Shown here: one piece after another, positions 24,174-31,954 of the stretch
Layout of the letters: the number at the start of each line of letters is the position of its first letter
Numbering within the stretch: the first letter of the stretch is position 1
Assembly (NCBI GenBank): GCA_019634055.1
Contig: JAHQVZ010000189.1
Span: 1 to 34,954 of the forward strand
Source: Leptolyngbyaceae cyanobacterium MAG.088
GTDB lineage: Bacteria > Cyanobacteriota > Cyanobacteriia > Phormidesmidales > Phormidesmidaceae
Direction: 5' to 3'
Length of the DNA: 34,954 nt
The notes under the pieces: generated by a model
What the model was told of the DNA's origin: nothing
Seen by the model: the letters and a program-made list of their open reading frames with translations, nothing else
Database searches by the model: none
Position numbers and translations under genes: made by a program

Positions 24174-25739
24174 TTATAGCGTTTGGTTTACCGGTGTTAG
24201 CCAGCTTGGATCAATATAGTTACTTTGAGCGATAGGATTTAGGGCTTTCAAAATGACTCGTCCGTAGCTACGGTGATTGACCCTGTTATCTAGCAGCGCT
24301 ACTTTACCTTGCTGAGCACTAATAGGTGCGATCGCAAGCTGTAGTGTTTGCAAAGCGGTTGGCAATAAAAACAAGCGAAACCAATCTTGCCGCCGTCGCT
24401 TGAAATACGCTACTTGTCCAGCCACTAAAGGATTTTCGAGCGATGGTATGGGTAGGGTAGTAATGATCAATAATCCCGGGGCGGGACAATGGAGACGATA
24501 GTCTTGCCAAAACTCCCAACCCGTGACCAAGATTCCATTTTCACTAATCTCAGGCCGTTCTACTTGTACTCGGGAGCCATACTCAGCAGCTAAAATTGAG
24601 CCGATTTGAGCTTTGAGTGGATTGTCTCCAACCATAATCACTGTTGGTTGAGTGCGAGTTTCCGATAGCTGCAACAGGTTCCGAATCTCCTGCAAAATCG
24701 CATTCGGAAACTGATTGCTATTGGGCATGGGCAATTGATCAGGGGCATATAGTTGAATGCCATCTTGGTGCCGATCGGGCGTAAATTTCAAGCAGGTTAG
24801 ATCGTTTAATCCCAACCGCTGACGATAACTTTCCGCCCGCCTTGCTTCGTCAATGGCGGCCCCAATCAATATAATTGGCTGGCGCTCCCAAATTGGCTGC
24901 AGTATTTCTGCCAAACTAATCGGGGCGCATTGGAGTGTAAGCTGACCGGATTGACGGTTGATCTGGAGCCAGGTCATGCCGTCATCTTGCTTGATTTGGT
25001 GACGGAATCTTTGCCAAGTGATGGGAAGTGCTTCTAGCCCCAGCGGTGTTTGTTCGAGGTGCTCATAGACCTCTATGAGCAGAGCGTATTCCTCGGCATC
25101 AGCAAGATAGCAGCTATAGGGGTTGTCTGGATGCTGAAAGGCTAGGTGGGTTAGTTTGACCCGTAAATCGCGAATGATTCTTTGCTCAGAGGGGTAGGCC
25201 AGCCCTAACTGATGCCAGTCGGTATCGTCGATGCTACAGGTCAGTTCCTTACGGGCCCAGTCAACGAGAGGATCAATGCCATCGATCAGAGTCACGATGT
25301 TGGGCGGAAAAGCAGGCGTTTGTACCTCATGTGATGACACTGTAGAGGCAGAACTGAGCTGAGCTGATAACCAAGCGCTCGGTGTGGTGATTAAAATTCC
25401 TTGAAAAGATTCTCCTGGCCAGCGATGGCCAATTTGAATAGATTTGACCGTTGGTAATGTCTGGAGCAGTGTGGGAATTTGATCTTGGACTAACTGTTGA
25501 TGAATGGCGTGGGGCACCACTAAGACAATAGGCCCAGGCCAGATGAGAGCGGGCATCAAATAACTCAGCCGATAGTGACCTCGATAAGCGGCCGTGCTAC
25601 CTGTCTGAAGCAGGGCACTCCGACCTAGTCGTAACGCTCTAGCAACGAGACGCGCCATGGTCAAATGATGGGGCCACTGGTTATGGCCCTGCTGGCGTAA
25701 AAACTCTCGAAGTAGCTGGTGAACCTCTGCCTCAAACAC
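24174..25739 (-). CDS. DinG/Rad3-like helicase-related protein with degenerate ATPase motifs
   Basis: The 521-residue protein resembles a cyanobacterial family that I recall as annotated 'ATP-dependent DNA helicase' of the DinG/Rad3 type. 'HHLTMARLVARALRLGRSALLQTG' precedes the expected Walker A position, but the sequence there is 'TGSTAAYRGHYRLSYL' with no GK(S/T). The Walker B/DEAH position reads 'VTLIDGIDPL'. The C-terminal half retains a helicase-like 'GRVILKALNP'. It probably does not hydrolyse ATP in the normal way, if at all. A structural or regulatory role with DNA is possible. It may be transcribed with the DUF2839 gene that follows 51 bp downstream. I am sure of the gene but only moderately of the family. 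Confidence 0.7.
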   Translation of the reverse strand: MFEAEVHQLLREFLRQQGHNQWPHHLTMARLVARALRLGRSALLQTGSTAAYRGHYRLSYLMPALIWPGPIVLVVPHAIHQQLVQDQIPTLLQTLPTVKSIQIGHRWPGESFQGILITTPSAWLSAQLSSASTVSSHEVQTPAFPPNIVTLIDGIDPLVDWARKELTCSIDDTDWHQLGLAYPSEQRIIRDLRVKLTHLAFQHPDNPYSCYLADAEEYALLIEVYEHLEQTPLGLEALPITWQRFRHQIKQDDGMTWLQINRQSGQLTLQCAPISLAEILQPIWERQPIILIGAAIDEARRAESYRQRLGLNDLTCLKFTPDRHQDGIQLYAPDQLPMPNSNQFPNAILQEIRNLLQLSETRTQPTVIMVGDNPLKAQIGSILAAEYGSRVQVERPEISENGILVTGWEFWQDYRLHCPAPGLLIITTLPIPSLENPLVAGQVAYFKRRRQDWFRLFLLPTALQTLQLAIAPISAQQGKVALLDNRVNHRSYGRVILKALNPIAQSNYIDPSWLTPVNQTL

Positions 25740-25917
25740 TTGTATGGTGATACTCGTTATGACTGAATTTTTGAGCTAGATCCCTAAGAAATGCCTAAGT
25801 TATGTATCTCATTGTGACATACTCCCTTGGAGGGGCAGGTTATCGACAACAGCCATATTGCAAGTTAGCGATAGTTGAAACCCTCTACCAACTTAGTCAT
25901 ACCCTTTGTCTTTTAAG

Positions 25918-26796
25918 ATGTCACGGTCTTCTGTTGAATCCCTCGCATCACTATCCAATCGCGTTATCGGGATCGTTGGTTTGGGTTTAATTGGTGGCTG
26001 CCTGGCAATCGACTTAAAGCGCTTAGGATATGCCGTTTATGGCGTTTCAAGGCGTTCAGAAACAGTCACGGCTGCCCTTGATCAAGGCATGGTGACTGAT
26101 GCCGGGTGCGATCTCGCGTTGATGGCTCAGGCGGATATCGTTTTTGTTTGTACGCCAATGGCTTTGATTGTGCCTACGGTCCAAGCATTAGCGGCATACT
26201 TGCCTCAATCAGCCATTGTGACGGATGTAGGATCTGTTAAAGGGGAAATTGTAAGTGCGGCCACGGCTATGTGGCCTAATTTTGTAGGTGGTCATCCCAT
26301 GGCGGGTAAAGCTGAATCGGGTCTAGGGGCAGCAGAGATTGGCTTATTTCATGAGCGGCCATATGTGATAACGCCGATTGGAACTACCAAACCTCATGCG
26401 GTGGATGCGGTGGCTGAGATTGCAACTCAACTGGGCTCCCGTCTATATAAATCGACACCTACAGCGCATGATCGTGCTGTAGCAGCTATTTCTCATTTGC
26501 CTGTCATGGTTAGCTCTTGCTTGCTTCATGCCTGTTTAAGTGAGTCTGATGCTGACGTTAAAACGTTGGCTCAGCATCTAGCCAGTAGCGGTTTCTGTGA
26601 TACTAGTCGCGTTGGTGGCGGTAATCCTGAACTAGGTACGATGATGGCCCAATTCAATCGTTCTGCATTATTGCAATCACTGCAGCAGTACCGCCATCAG
26701 CTAGATAGCGTGATTGAGCTGATCGAGGCAGAACAGTGGAATGCGTTAGAACAAAAGCTGAGTATTGCTCAACAAGAGCGACCGAAGTATCTCTGA
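25918..26796 (+). CDS. tyrA: Arogenate/prephenate dehydrogenase
   Basis: TyrA makes tyrosine from arogenate or 4-hydroxyphenylpyruvate from prephenate. The product is about 292 residues. The N-terminal Rossmann motif is 'IGIVGLGLIGGCLAIDLKRLGYAVYGVSRRSE'; Arg after the second strand suits NADP. 'TDVGSVKGEIV', 'FVGGHPMAGKAESG' and 'HDRAVAAISHLPVMVSS' are family motifs with the catalytic His. Cyanobacterial members I know of prefer arogenate and NADP, but preference here is inferred. The ORF opens at TTG 25906; ATG 25918 is my choice, with only weak ribosome-binding support for either. No ACT domain is present. Confidence 0.92.
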   Translation: MSRSSVESLASLSNRVIGIVGLGLIGGCLAIDLKRLGYAVYGVSRRSETVTAALDQGMVTDAGCDLALMAQADIVFVCTPMALIVPTVQALAAYLPQSAIVTDVGSVKGEIVSAATAMWPNFVGGHPMAGKAESGLGAAEIGLFHERPYVITPIGTTKPHAVDAVAEIATQLGSRLYKSTPTAHDRAVAAISHLPVMVSSCLLHACLSESDADVKTLAQHLASSGFCDTSRVGGGNPELGTMMAQFNRSALLQSLQQYRHQLDSVIELIEAEQWNALEQKLSIAQQERPKYL

Positions 26797-26848
26797 AGGC
26801 AATTCTGAGTTGATGCGCACAATGCTTTGCACATCAACTGCGGTGCTT

Positions 26849-28645
26849 TTAGGCGGATTGTTTACCTTCTGATTCAGCCATAATGACCGGCTCTTGATAC
26901 AAAATCGCCGTGAAGGTGACGGTGGAACCAAGGCCTTCGCCCATACTAATAAACTGAACTTTGCCTCCCATCGCTTCAATCAGGCGTTGGGAAATCGCCA
27001 ATCCTAATCCAGTGCCACCATACTGTCGGGTGCGTTCACCATCCACTTGACTAAAGGTTTGGAAAAGTCGATTTTGTTTTTCTAGTGAAACGCCAATACC
27101 CGTGTCTTCAACGCTAATTTTGATATGCCCAGGCCACACTCGACCTTGGAAACGCACACTTTGGGTTTTAACCTCGGCGCTGATGGTGACCCCCCCTTCA
27201 GGGGTAAATTTAATGGCATTACCAATCAGATTTAGTAAAACCTGTAAGACTCGTTGATAGTTGCCATACAGCTTAATCTCATCGAGTGTAGCGGGCATTT
27301 TCATATTGAAATAAAGGCCGCGCTGTTCTGCTTGGGGACGGGTGAAATTCTCGACATCAGAAAACAGCTCTTGCAAACTGATCGCCGTTAGATCGATTTC
27401 CATTTTGCCTGCTTCAATCTTGGCGATATCCAGGACATCGTTAATCAAATTGAGCAGATGTAGGGCTGATTTATGGGCTTCTTCAATAAATTCTTCTTGT
27501 TCTTCTGGATCGTCAGCCATGCCATCTAAAACCAGCCTGAGAAAGCCGATCATGCCATTCAGTGGCGTACGTAATTCGTGGGACGTATTCGCTAGAAATT
27601 CACTTTTCAGTCGCGAAGCTTCCTCGGCATAACGTCTAGCCTCTTCTAGCTCATCATTTTTGTCGGTTAACTTGGCATTGGCCTGTTGCAGATCGTCGGC
27701 CAGAGTGCGACTTGCCTCAAAGAGTTTAGCGTGAGCAATGGCAGTCCCGACTTGGTCGGTTAGTTCATTGACTAGTTCAATTTCGAGTGGATGCCAGGGA
27801 CGATCAGGTGGCATTTGCAGCAGTAAGACGCTGTTGGGTTCGTCTCGATAGCAGGTGGCTATGGTTAAAACAGTGTAAGGACCGGCATCATTATCTTCAC
27901 GCTCAAAGTCTGACAAGACAGGCTTGAGGGTATTAATAGTGCAACGAAAATCTGCCTTGTTGGCTAATTCAAATGTTTGGCCCAGGCAAGGGGCTAATTC
28001 AGGTTGCTGAAATTCAGCTACTACATTCAGGGTTTGCATAGCGACTGAGTAGTCACAGACCAGACAGCGATGCAAGTCTAAGAGGTTGCCTAAGCCATCT
28101 ACGGTTTGCTGCCAGATGGTTTTTAATTCAAGGGTTTTACGAATATTGGAGGCAATGTTAGTAAGCACTCCATGATAATTCGATATATTTGCGAGCAAAC
28201 CTGCCTGGGCATTATTGGACGGTGGCTCAGCGACGATGCCCATGGTGTTTAGCTGCTGAGGCATGTTGGCAGCATCAGTTACCGTCAGGATAGAGCCTTC
28301 GCCTTTGAGATATTTATGGTGAGGTTGGTTGGGTAACTCTTCTAGATTGAGAGTGAAGTCCATCCCGACGGGATGGGGACCACGACGTACAACACATTGG
28401 AATGTCTGAGGTTGCCCATCTGCTAACACCTGTTCAACTCGTTGCATGTAGGGGGTAGTTGCAACACGCCCAAACAGCTGACTGATAGATTCATGCAAAT
28501 AGTGCTGAGTTTCGTCTTGAATTGCATGGGGCCAATTGATAGAAACAATCAGACCATCAGGATCGTGAACAACTTGAAGGGAAGAATTGTTAATGGTGGC
28601 GGGAACAGCCATAGCCTCAGGGTCAACTATCAATTGCGATCGCAT
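26849..28645 (-). CDS. Soluble GAF-domain sensor histidine kinase
   Basis: The 598-residue protein has no membrane segment. Residues about 20-125 may be a PAS-like domain. Residues about 165-310 look like a GAF domain ('LELKTIWQQTVDGLGNLLDLHRCLVCDY...TDQVGTAIAHAKLFE'); a 'CDYS' Cys is present, but chromophore binding is not evident. A coiled coil (310-350) leads to HisKA with His356 in 'SHELRTPLNGMIGF'. HATPase_c has an N-box 'NLIGNAIKF', a G1 box 'DTGIG' and a G2 box 'GTGLGLA'. It lacks a receiver, so it must pass phosphate to a separate response regulator, which is not nearby. The signal is unknown. Confidence 0.92.
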   Translation of the reverse strand: MRSQLIVDPEAMAVPATINNSSLQVVHDPDGLIVSINWPHAIQDETQHYLHESISQLFGRVATTPYMQRVEQVLADGQPQTFQCVVRRGPHPVGMDFTLNLEELPNQPHHKYLKGEGSILTVTDAANMPQQLNTMGIVAEPPSNNAQAGLLANISNYHGVLTNIASNIRKTLELKTIWQQTVDGLGNLLDLHRCLVCDYSVAMQTLNVVAEFQQPELAPCLGQTFELANKADFRCTINTLKPVLSDFEREDNDAGPYTVLTIATCYRDEPNSVLLLQMPPDRPWHPLEIELVNELTDQVGTAIAHAKLFEASRTLADDLQQANAKLTDKNDELEEARRYAEEASRLKSEFLANTSHELRTPLNGMIGFLRLVLDGMADDPEEQEEFIEEAHKSALHLLNLINDVLDIAKIEAGKMEIDLTAISLQELFSDVENFTRPQAEQRGLYFNMKMPATLDEIKLYGNYQRVLQVLLNLIGNAIKFTPEGGVTISAEVKTQSVRFQGRVWPGHIKISVEDTGIGVSLEKQNRLFQTFSQVDGERTRQYGGTGLGLAISQRLIEAMGGKVQFISMGEGLGSTVTFTAILYQEPVIMAESEGKQSA

Positions 28646-29081
28646 AGTTTGTCAGGAATCTCTAGCCCTATACTTAACTGCTTACGAGTTTTCCCTGTCT
28701 AAATCAGAAACATATACATCGAGATTGTCCGTCATGCTTATAGCAGACCTTAAAATTCTCTGATTACAGGGTAATAGATGCTGAAAGTCGAAGGTTTACG
28801 TGACTAATTCAGCGTCGTTTGTTGGTAAGACGCCCCAATTACTTTCATCTTGTCACGAGATTCATCAATGGTCACCCCCTTAAAGGGACGTTTGATCAAC
28901 TATTTCTTGCTCAAAACATCAAATTTTCTCGTTTTGAGCAATGGCTGATATTGGCAGCTGATGCTTATTCTAAAAAATCCTATGGCATGGGTCAGTTGCC
29001 CTCAAGATGACCAAAGTATTAGAACAAGGCATTAAGATAAGCTCAGCGCTTCTTGCTCTCTAGTTTGAGTTTCTTTCTTCC
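28646..29081. other. Intergenic region between divergent histidine kinase and lepA
   Basis: This 436-bp gap contains promoters for both genes. A 63-codon plus-strand ORF (28819-29010) has no recognisable family. An 11-bp perfect inverted repeat is described separately. A weak lepA promoter candidate is 'TTAGAACAAGGCATTAAGAT' near 29020. I see no RNA gene with known structure. Confidence 0.45.
28907..28941 (+). repeat. 11-bp perfect inverted repeat in the lepA leader region
   Basis: TTGCTCAAAAC and GTTTTGAGCAA flank a 13-nt AT-rich loop. Without a U tract it is not an ordinary terminator. It lies 141 bp before the lepA ATG and could be a leader-RNA hairpin or an operator. Confidence 0.5.
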
Positions 29082-30887
29082 ATGACCGACGTACCCGTAT
29101 CTAGAATTCGCAATTTTTCGATTATTGCCCATATCGATCATGGAAAGTCTACCCTTGCTGATCGGTTGCTGCAGGAAACTAAAACCATCAGTGAGCGAGA
29201 CATGAAGGCTCAGGTTCTGGATACCATGGATATCGAGCGAGAGCGAGGCATCACCATTAAGCTTCAGGCCGCTCGCATGAACTATAAGGCCGAGGATGGT
29301 GAGCAATATGTCCTCAACTTGATCGATACCCCCGGTCATGTGGACTTTTCCTACGAGGTATCCCGAGCATTAGCTGCCTGTGAAGGGGCATTGTTGGTGG
29401 TGGATGCATCCCAGGGTGTAGAGGCGCAGACGTTGGCCAATGTGTACCTGGCTCTGGAAAATGACCTGGAAATAATCCCAGTTTTAAATAAAGTTGATTT
29501 GCCTGGAGCCGAGCCCGATCGGGTAAAGAAGGAAATTGAAGACATTGTGGGGCTCGACTGTAGTAATGCCATTTTGGCCTCCGCTAAAGAGGGGTTGGGC
29601 ATTACTGAAATTTTAGAATCTATCGTTGAGACGGTACCTGAGCCGGAAGACAATACGGAACAGCCGCTGCGAGCGCTCATTTTTGATAGTTACTACGATA
29701 GCTATCGCGGGGTGATTGTGTATTTCAGAGTGGTGGATGGCACATTGAGTCGTCGCGATCGCATCCGCTTGATGGCTTCGGGCAAAGAATACGAAATCGA
29801 CGAGCTGGGCGTACTTGCCCCCCATCAAATTGAAGTAGACGAACTCCACGCTGGCGAAGTGGGCTACATTTCTGCCTCGATCAAAGCCGTAGCCGATGCT
29901 CGGGTGGGTGACACCATTACCCTGGTCAAAAAGAAGGCCGAAGAACCGCTACCCGGTTACGTAGAAGCTAACCCCATGGTGTTCTGCGGACTTTTTCCCA
30001 CCGACTCAGACCGCTACGAAGACCTGCGCGAAGCCCTTCAAAAACTACGGTTAAATGACGCCGCTCTGCAGTATGAGCCAGAAACCTCCAGTGCCATGGG
30101 GTTTGGTTTTCGTTGTGGCTTTTTAGGTTTGCTGCATATGGAAATTGTGCAGGAGCGCCTGGAGCGTGAGTACAACCTGGACCTGATTACCACAGCTCCC
30201 TCGGTGGTGTATCGGGTGACCACCCTGGATGGCGAAATTCTCAATATTGATAATCCCTGCGAGTTACCCGATCCCCAGGAGCGCGAAAAAATTGAAGAAC
30301 CCTACGTCAAGGTCGAAATTTTTACCCCAGAGGAGTTTGTCGGCACGCTGATGGACCTGTGCCAGACCCGGCGCGGTGACTTTAAGGACATGAAGTACCT
30401 GACGGAAGGGCGCACTACGTTGGTGTATGAGCTGCCATTGGCGGAAGTGGTGACTGACTTTTTTGACCAGATGAAGTCGCGATCTCGTGGATACGCCAGT
30501 ATGGAATACCACCTGATCGACTATCGAGTAAATCATCTGGTGAAGCTGGATGTGATGATCAATGGCGATAAGGTCGATCCGCTGGCAGCTATTGTCCATC
30601 GTGACCAGGCCTATTACGTGGGTAAGGCCCTGGCAGAAAAGCTAAAAGAGCTAATTCCCAGACATCAGTTTAAGATTCCGATTCAGGCGGCGATCGGTAG
30701 TCGAATTATTGCCAGTGCTAGCATCCCCGCCCTGCGTAAAGATGTATTATCCAAGTGTTACGGCGGTGACATTTCCCGTAAGAAAAAGCTGTTGAAAAAG
30801 CAGGCGAAAGGTAAAAAACGCCTGAAGGCAATCGGTACGGTGGATGTGCCCCAAGAAGCGTTTATGGCTGTTTTAAAGTTGAATTAA
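29082..30887 (+). CDS. lepA: Elongation factor 4 (LepA) GTPase
   Basis: LepA is a ribosome-binding GTPase that aids translation, especially under stress. The 601-residue protein has an EF-G-like G domain: '[18 protein letters not shown]' (P-loop), '[14 protein letters not shown]' (switch I), '[12 protein letters not shown]' (switch II) and 'LNKVDLPGA'. Domain II and domains III and V follow. The C-terminal LepA-specific region ends '[43 protein letters not shown]', with its basic tRNA-facing stretch. Length is normal. A dispersed-repeat-like hairpin follows the stop codon at 30895. Confidence 0.97.
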   Translation: MTDVPVSRIRNFSIIAHIDHGKSTLADRLLQETKTISERDMKAQVLDTMDIERERGITIKLQAARMNYKAEDGEQYVLNLIDTPGHVDFSYEVSRALAACEGALLVVDASQGVEAQTLANVYLALENDLEIIPVLNKVDLPGAEPDRVKKEIEDIVGLDCSNAILASAKEGLGITEILESIVETVPEPEDNTEQPLRALIFDSYYDSYRGVIVYFRVVDGTLSRRDRIRLMASGKEYEIDELGVLAPHQIEVDELHAGEVGYISASIKAVADARVGDTITLVKKKAEEPLPGYVEANPMVFCGLFPTDSDRYEDLREALQKLRLNDAALQYEPETSSAMGFGFRCGFLGLLHMEIVQERLEREYNLDLITTAPSVVYRVTTLDGEILNIDNPCELPDPQEREKIEEPYVKVEIFTPEEFVGTLMDLCQTRRGDFKDMKYLTEGRTTLVYELPLAEVVTDFFDQMKSRSRGYASMEYHLIDYRVNHLVKLDVMINGDKVDPLAAIVHRDQAYYVGKALAEKLKELIPRHQFKIPIQAAIGSRIIASASIPALRKDVLSKCYGGDISRKKKLLKKQAKGKKRLKAIGTVDVPQEAFMAVLKLN

Positions 30888-30894
30888 TTGTCAG

Positions 30895-30922
30895 CCTGCC
30901 CTGAGCGAAGGCGAAGGGCAGG
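30895..30922. repeat. Dispersed-repeat-like hairpin after lepA
   Basis: CCTGCCCT and AGGGCAGG form an 8-bp stem around GAGCGAAGGCGA. The loop plus flanks resemble the 'CCCTTCGACTTCGCTCAGGG'-type intergenic repeats that I recall from several bacterial genomes. It lies 8 bp past the lepA stop and may also act as a 3' mRNA structure. No second copy is seen in this window. Confidence 0.5.
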
Positions 30923-31006
30923 ACCTTGTGGCTACCAATGATGTGTTTGGTCAGATTCATCAAATGCCACTGTTTCAAGGCGTGGTTTTACAAGTGCGAA
31001 CTTAGG

Positions 31007-31912
31007 CTAGAGATCGCGTAAATGGTCTACTTGTTCATCAGTCAGAGCTAAGAGCTCAGTTACCTGCTCTAAAGACATATCCGTTGCTAATAAATTTTTG
31101 GCAGCTTGCAATAGCTGGGCCTGAGATTTCTCTTTAGCCTGCCGTTCTTGCTCTTTAGCCTGTTTCTCTTGTTCTGTATCGGTCAAGCACCAGGTTCCAT
31201 GTTGATCGCACCACCTGAGCCAATGACCGGGTACACCGTCAAATTCCCCCTGCCAAATACCCAACCCTACATCTAAGTCTGTTAACCAGATAGCACAGTT
31301 TCCAGACTGTAGTGGATGTTCCTCATAGACGCCCCCCGTCAGCTGAAAATATCTCAGTTTCTGGCTATGACGACTGTAGACAATGTAATGGGGCACTCGC
31401 AGGAAGCGCTCATACATCTCTAGCTTCTCGGGAGGCTGATCATCGGGCCTGGGCTCCAACGTTGCATTCTCTGCAGTGGGTGGTTGGGAGGTGTAAAAGC
31501 GCCCTAGATCTCCCCGTTCTGTCCCCGTCGATAAAAATTCAACTACGACGTATGGGGAAGCCCCCTCCTGCCAGGTAACGTAGCTGCGCCGTAGGGTATT
31601 TCCTTCGTAGAGACGGGGGACTCCCACCACCAAAAACCAGTCAGGGCGTTTATGCCAAAGTGCATGATTAACGTCGTAATACACGTTCAAATCGGATGCG
31701 CTAAACCAATTTTCACGACTGTAGTGTGGCAAATATAGGGTTCTGCTTAGCAACTGGGGTTGCAGGTCGTGGAATTCATCGGGCAAACCGGGCTCCTCTG
31801 GATATTCGCTAGGCAGGTCATACATCGTTGGTAGGGTATGACGGGGCGAACGAGGGGGATCGACCTGTGGGAGAGTATTTCCTGGTTGAAACCTGAGCTT
31901 TGTATCGGACAT
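31007..31912 (-). CDS. Uma2-family (DUF820) putative PD-(D/E)xK endonuclease-like protein
   Basis: The 301-residue protein matches Uma2, a family expanded in cyanobacteria. A nuclease-like core is visible in 'RPDWFLVVGVPR' and 'PYVVVEFLSTGTERGDLG', with the conserved Asp and Glu of the PD-(D/E)xK fold, followed by 'KLEMYERFLRVPHYIVYSR'. A charged coil ('EQEKQAKEQERQAKEK') leads to a short C-terminal helical domain ('DMSLEQVTELLALTDEQVDHL') also seen in Rpn-type proteins. Nuclease activity has not been shown for most members. It converges with lepA 119 bp away and lies 42 bp downstream of polA, possibly sharing its transcript. Confidence 0.85.
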   Translation of the reverse strand: MSDTKLRFQPGNTLPQVDPPRSPRHTLPTMYDLPSEYPEEPGLPDEFHDLQPQLLSRTLYLPHYSRENWFSASDLNVYYDVNHALWHKRPDWFLVVGVPRLYEGNTLRRSYVTWQEGASPYVVVEFLSTGTERGDLGRFYTSQPPTAENATLEPRPDDQPPEKLEMYERFLRVPHYIVYSRHSQKLRYFQLTGGVYEEHPLQSGNCAIWLTDLDVGLGIWQGEFDGVPGHWLRWCDQHGTWCLTDTEQEKQAKEQERQAKEKSQAQLLQAAKNLLATDMSLEQVTELLALTDEQVDHLRDL

Positions 31913-31954
31913 AGGGCTACCAATGCTCTAAGCCAATTCTAAACTGCTTATTCT

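Noticed and set aside
28819-29010. 63-residue plus-strand ORF in the lepA leader
   Set aside because: No family, no good start, and it contains the 11-bp inverted repeat.
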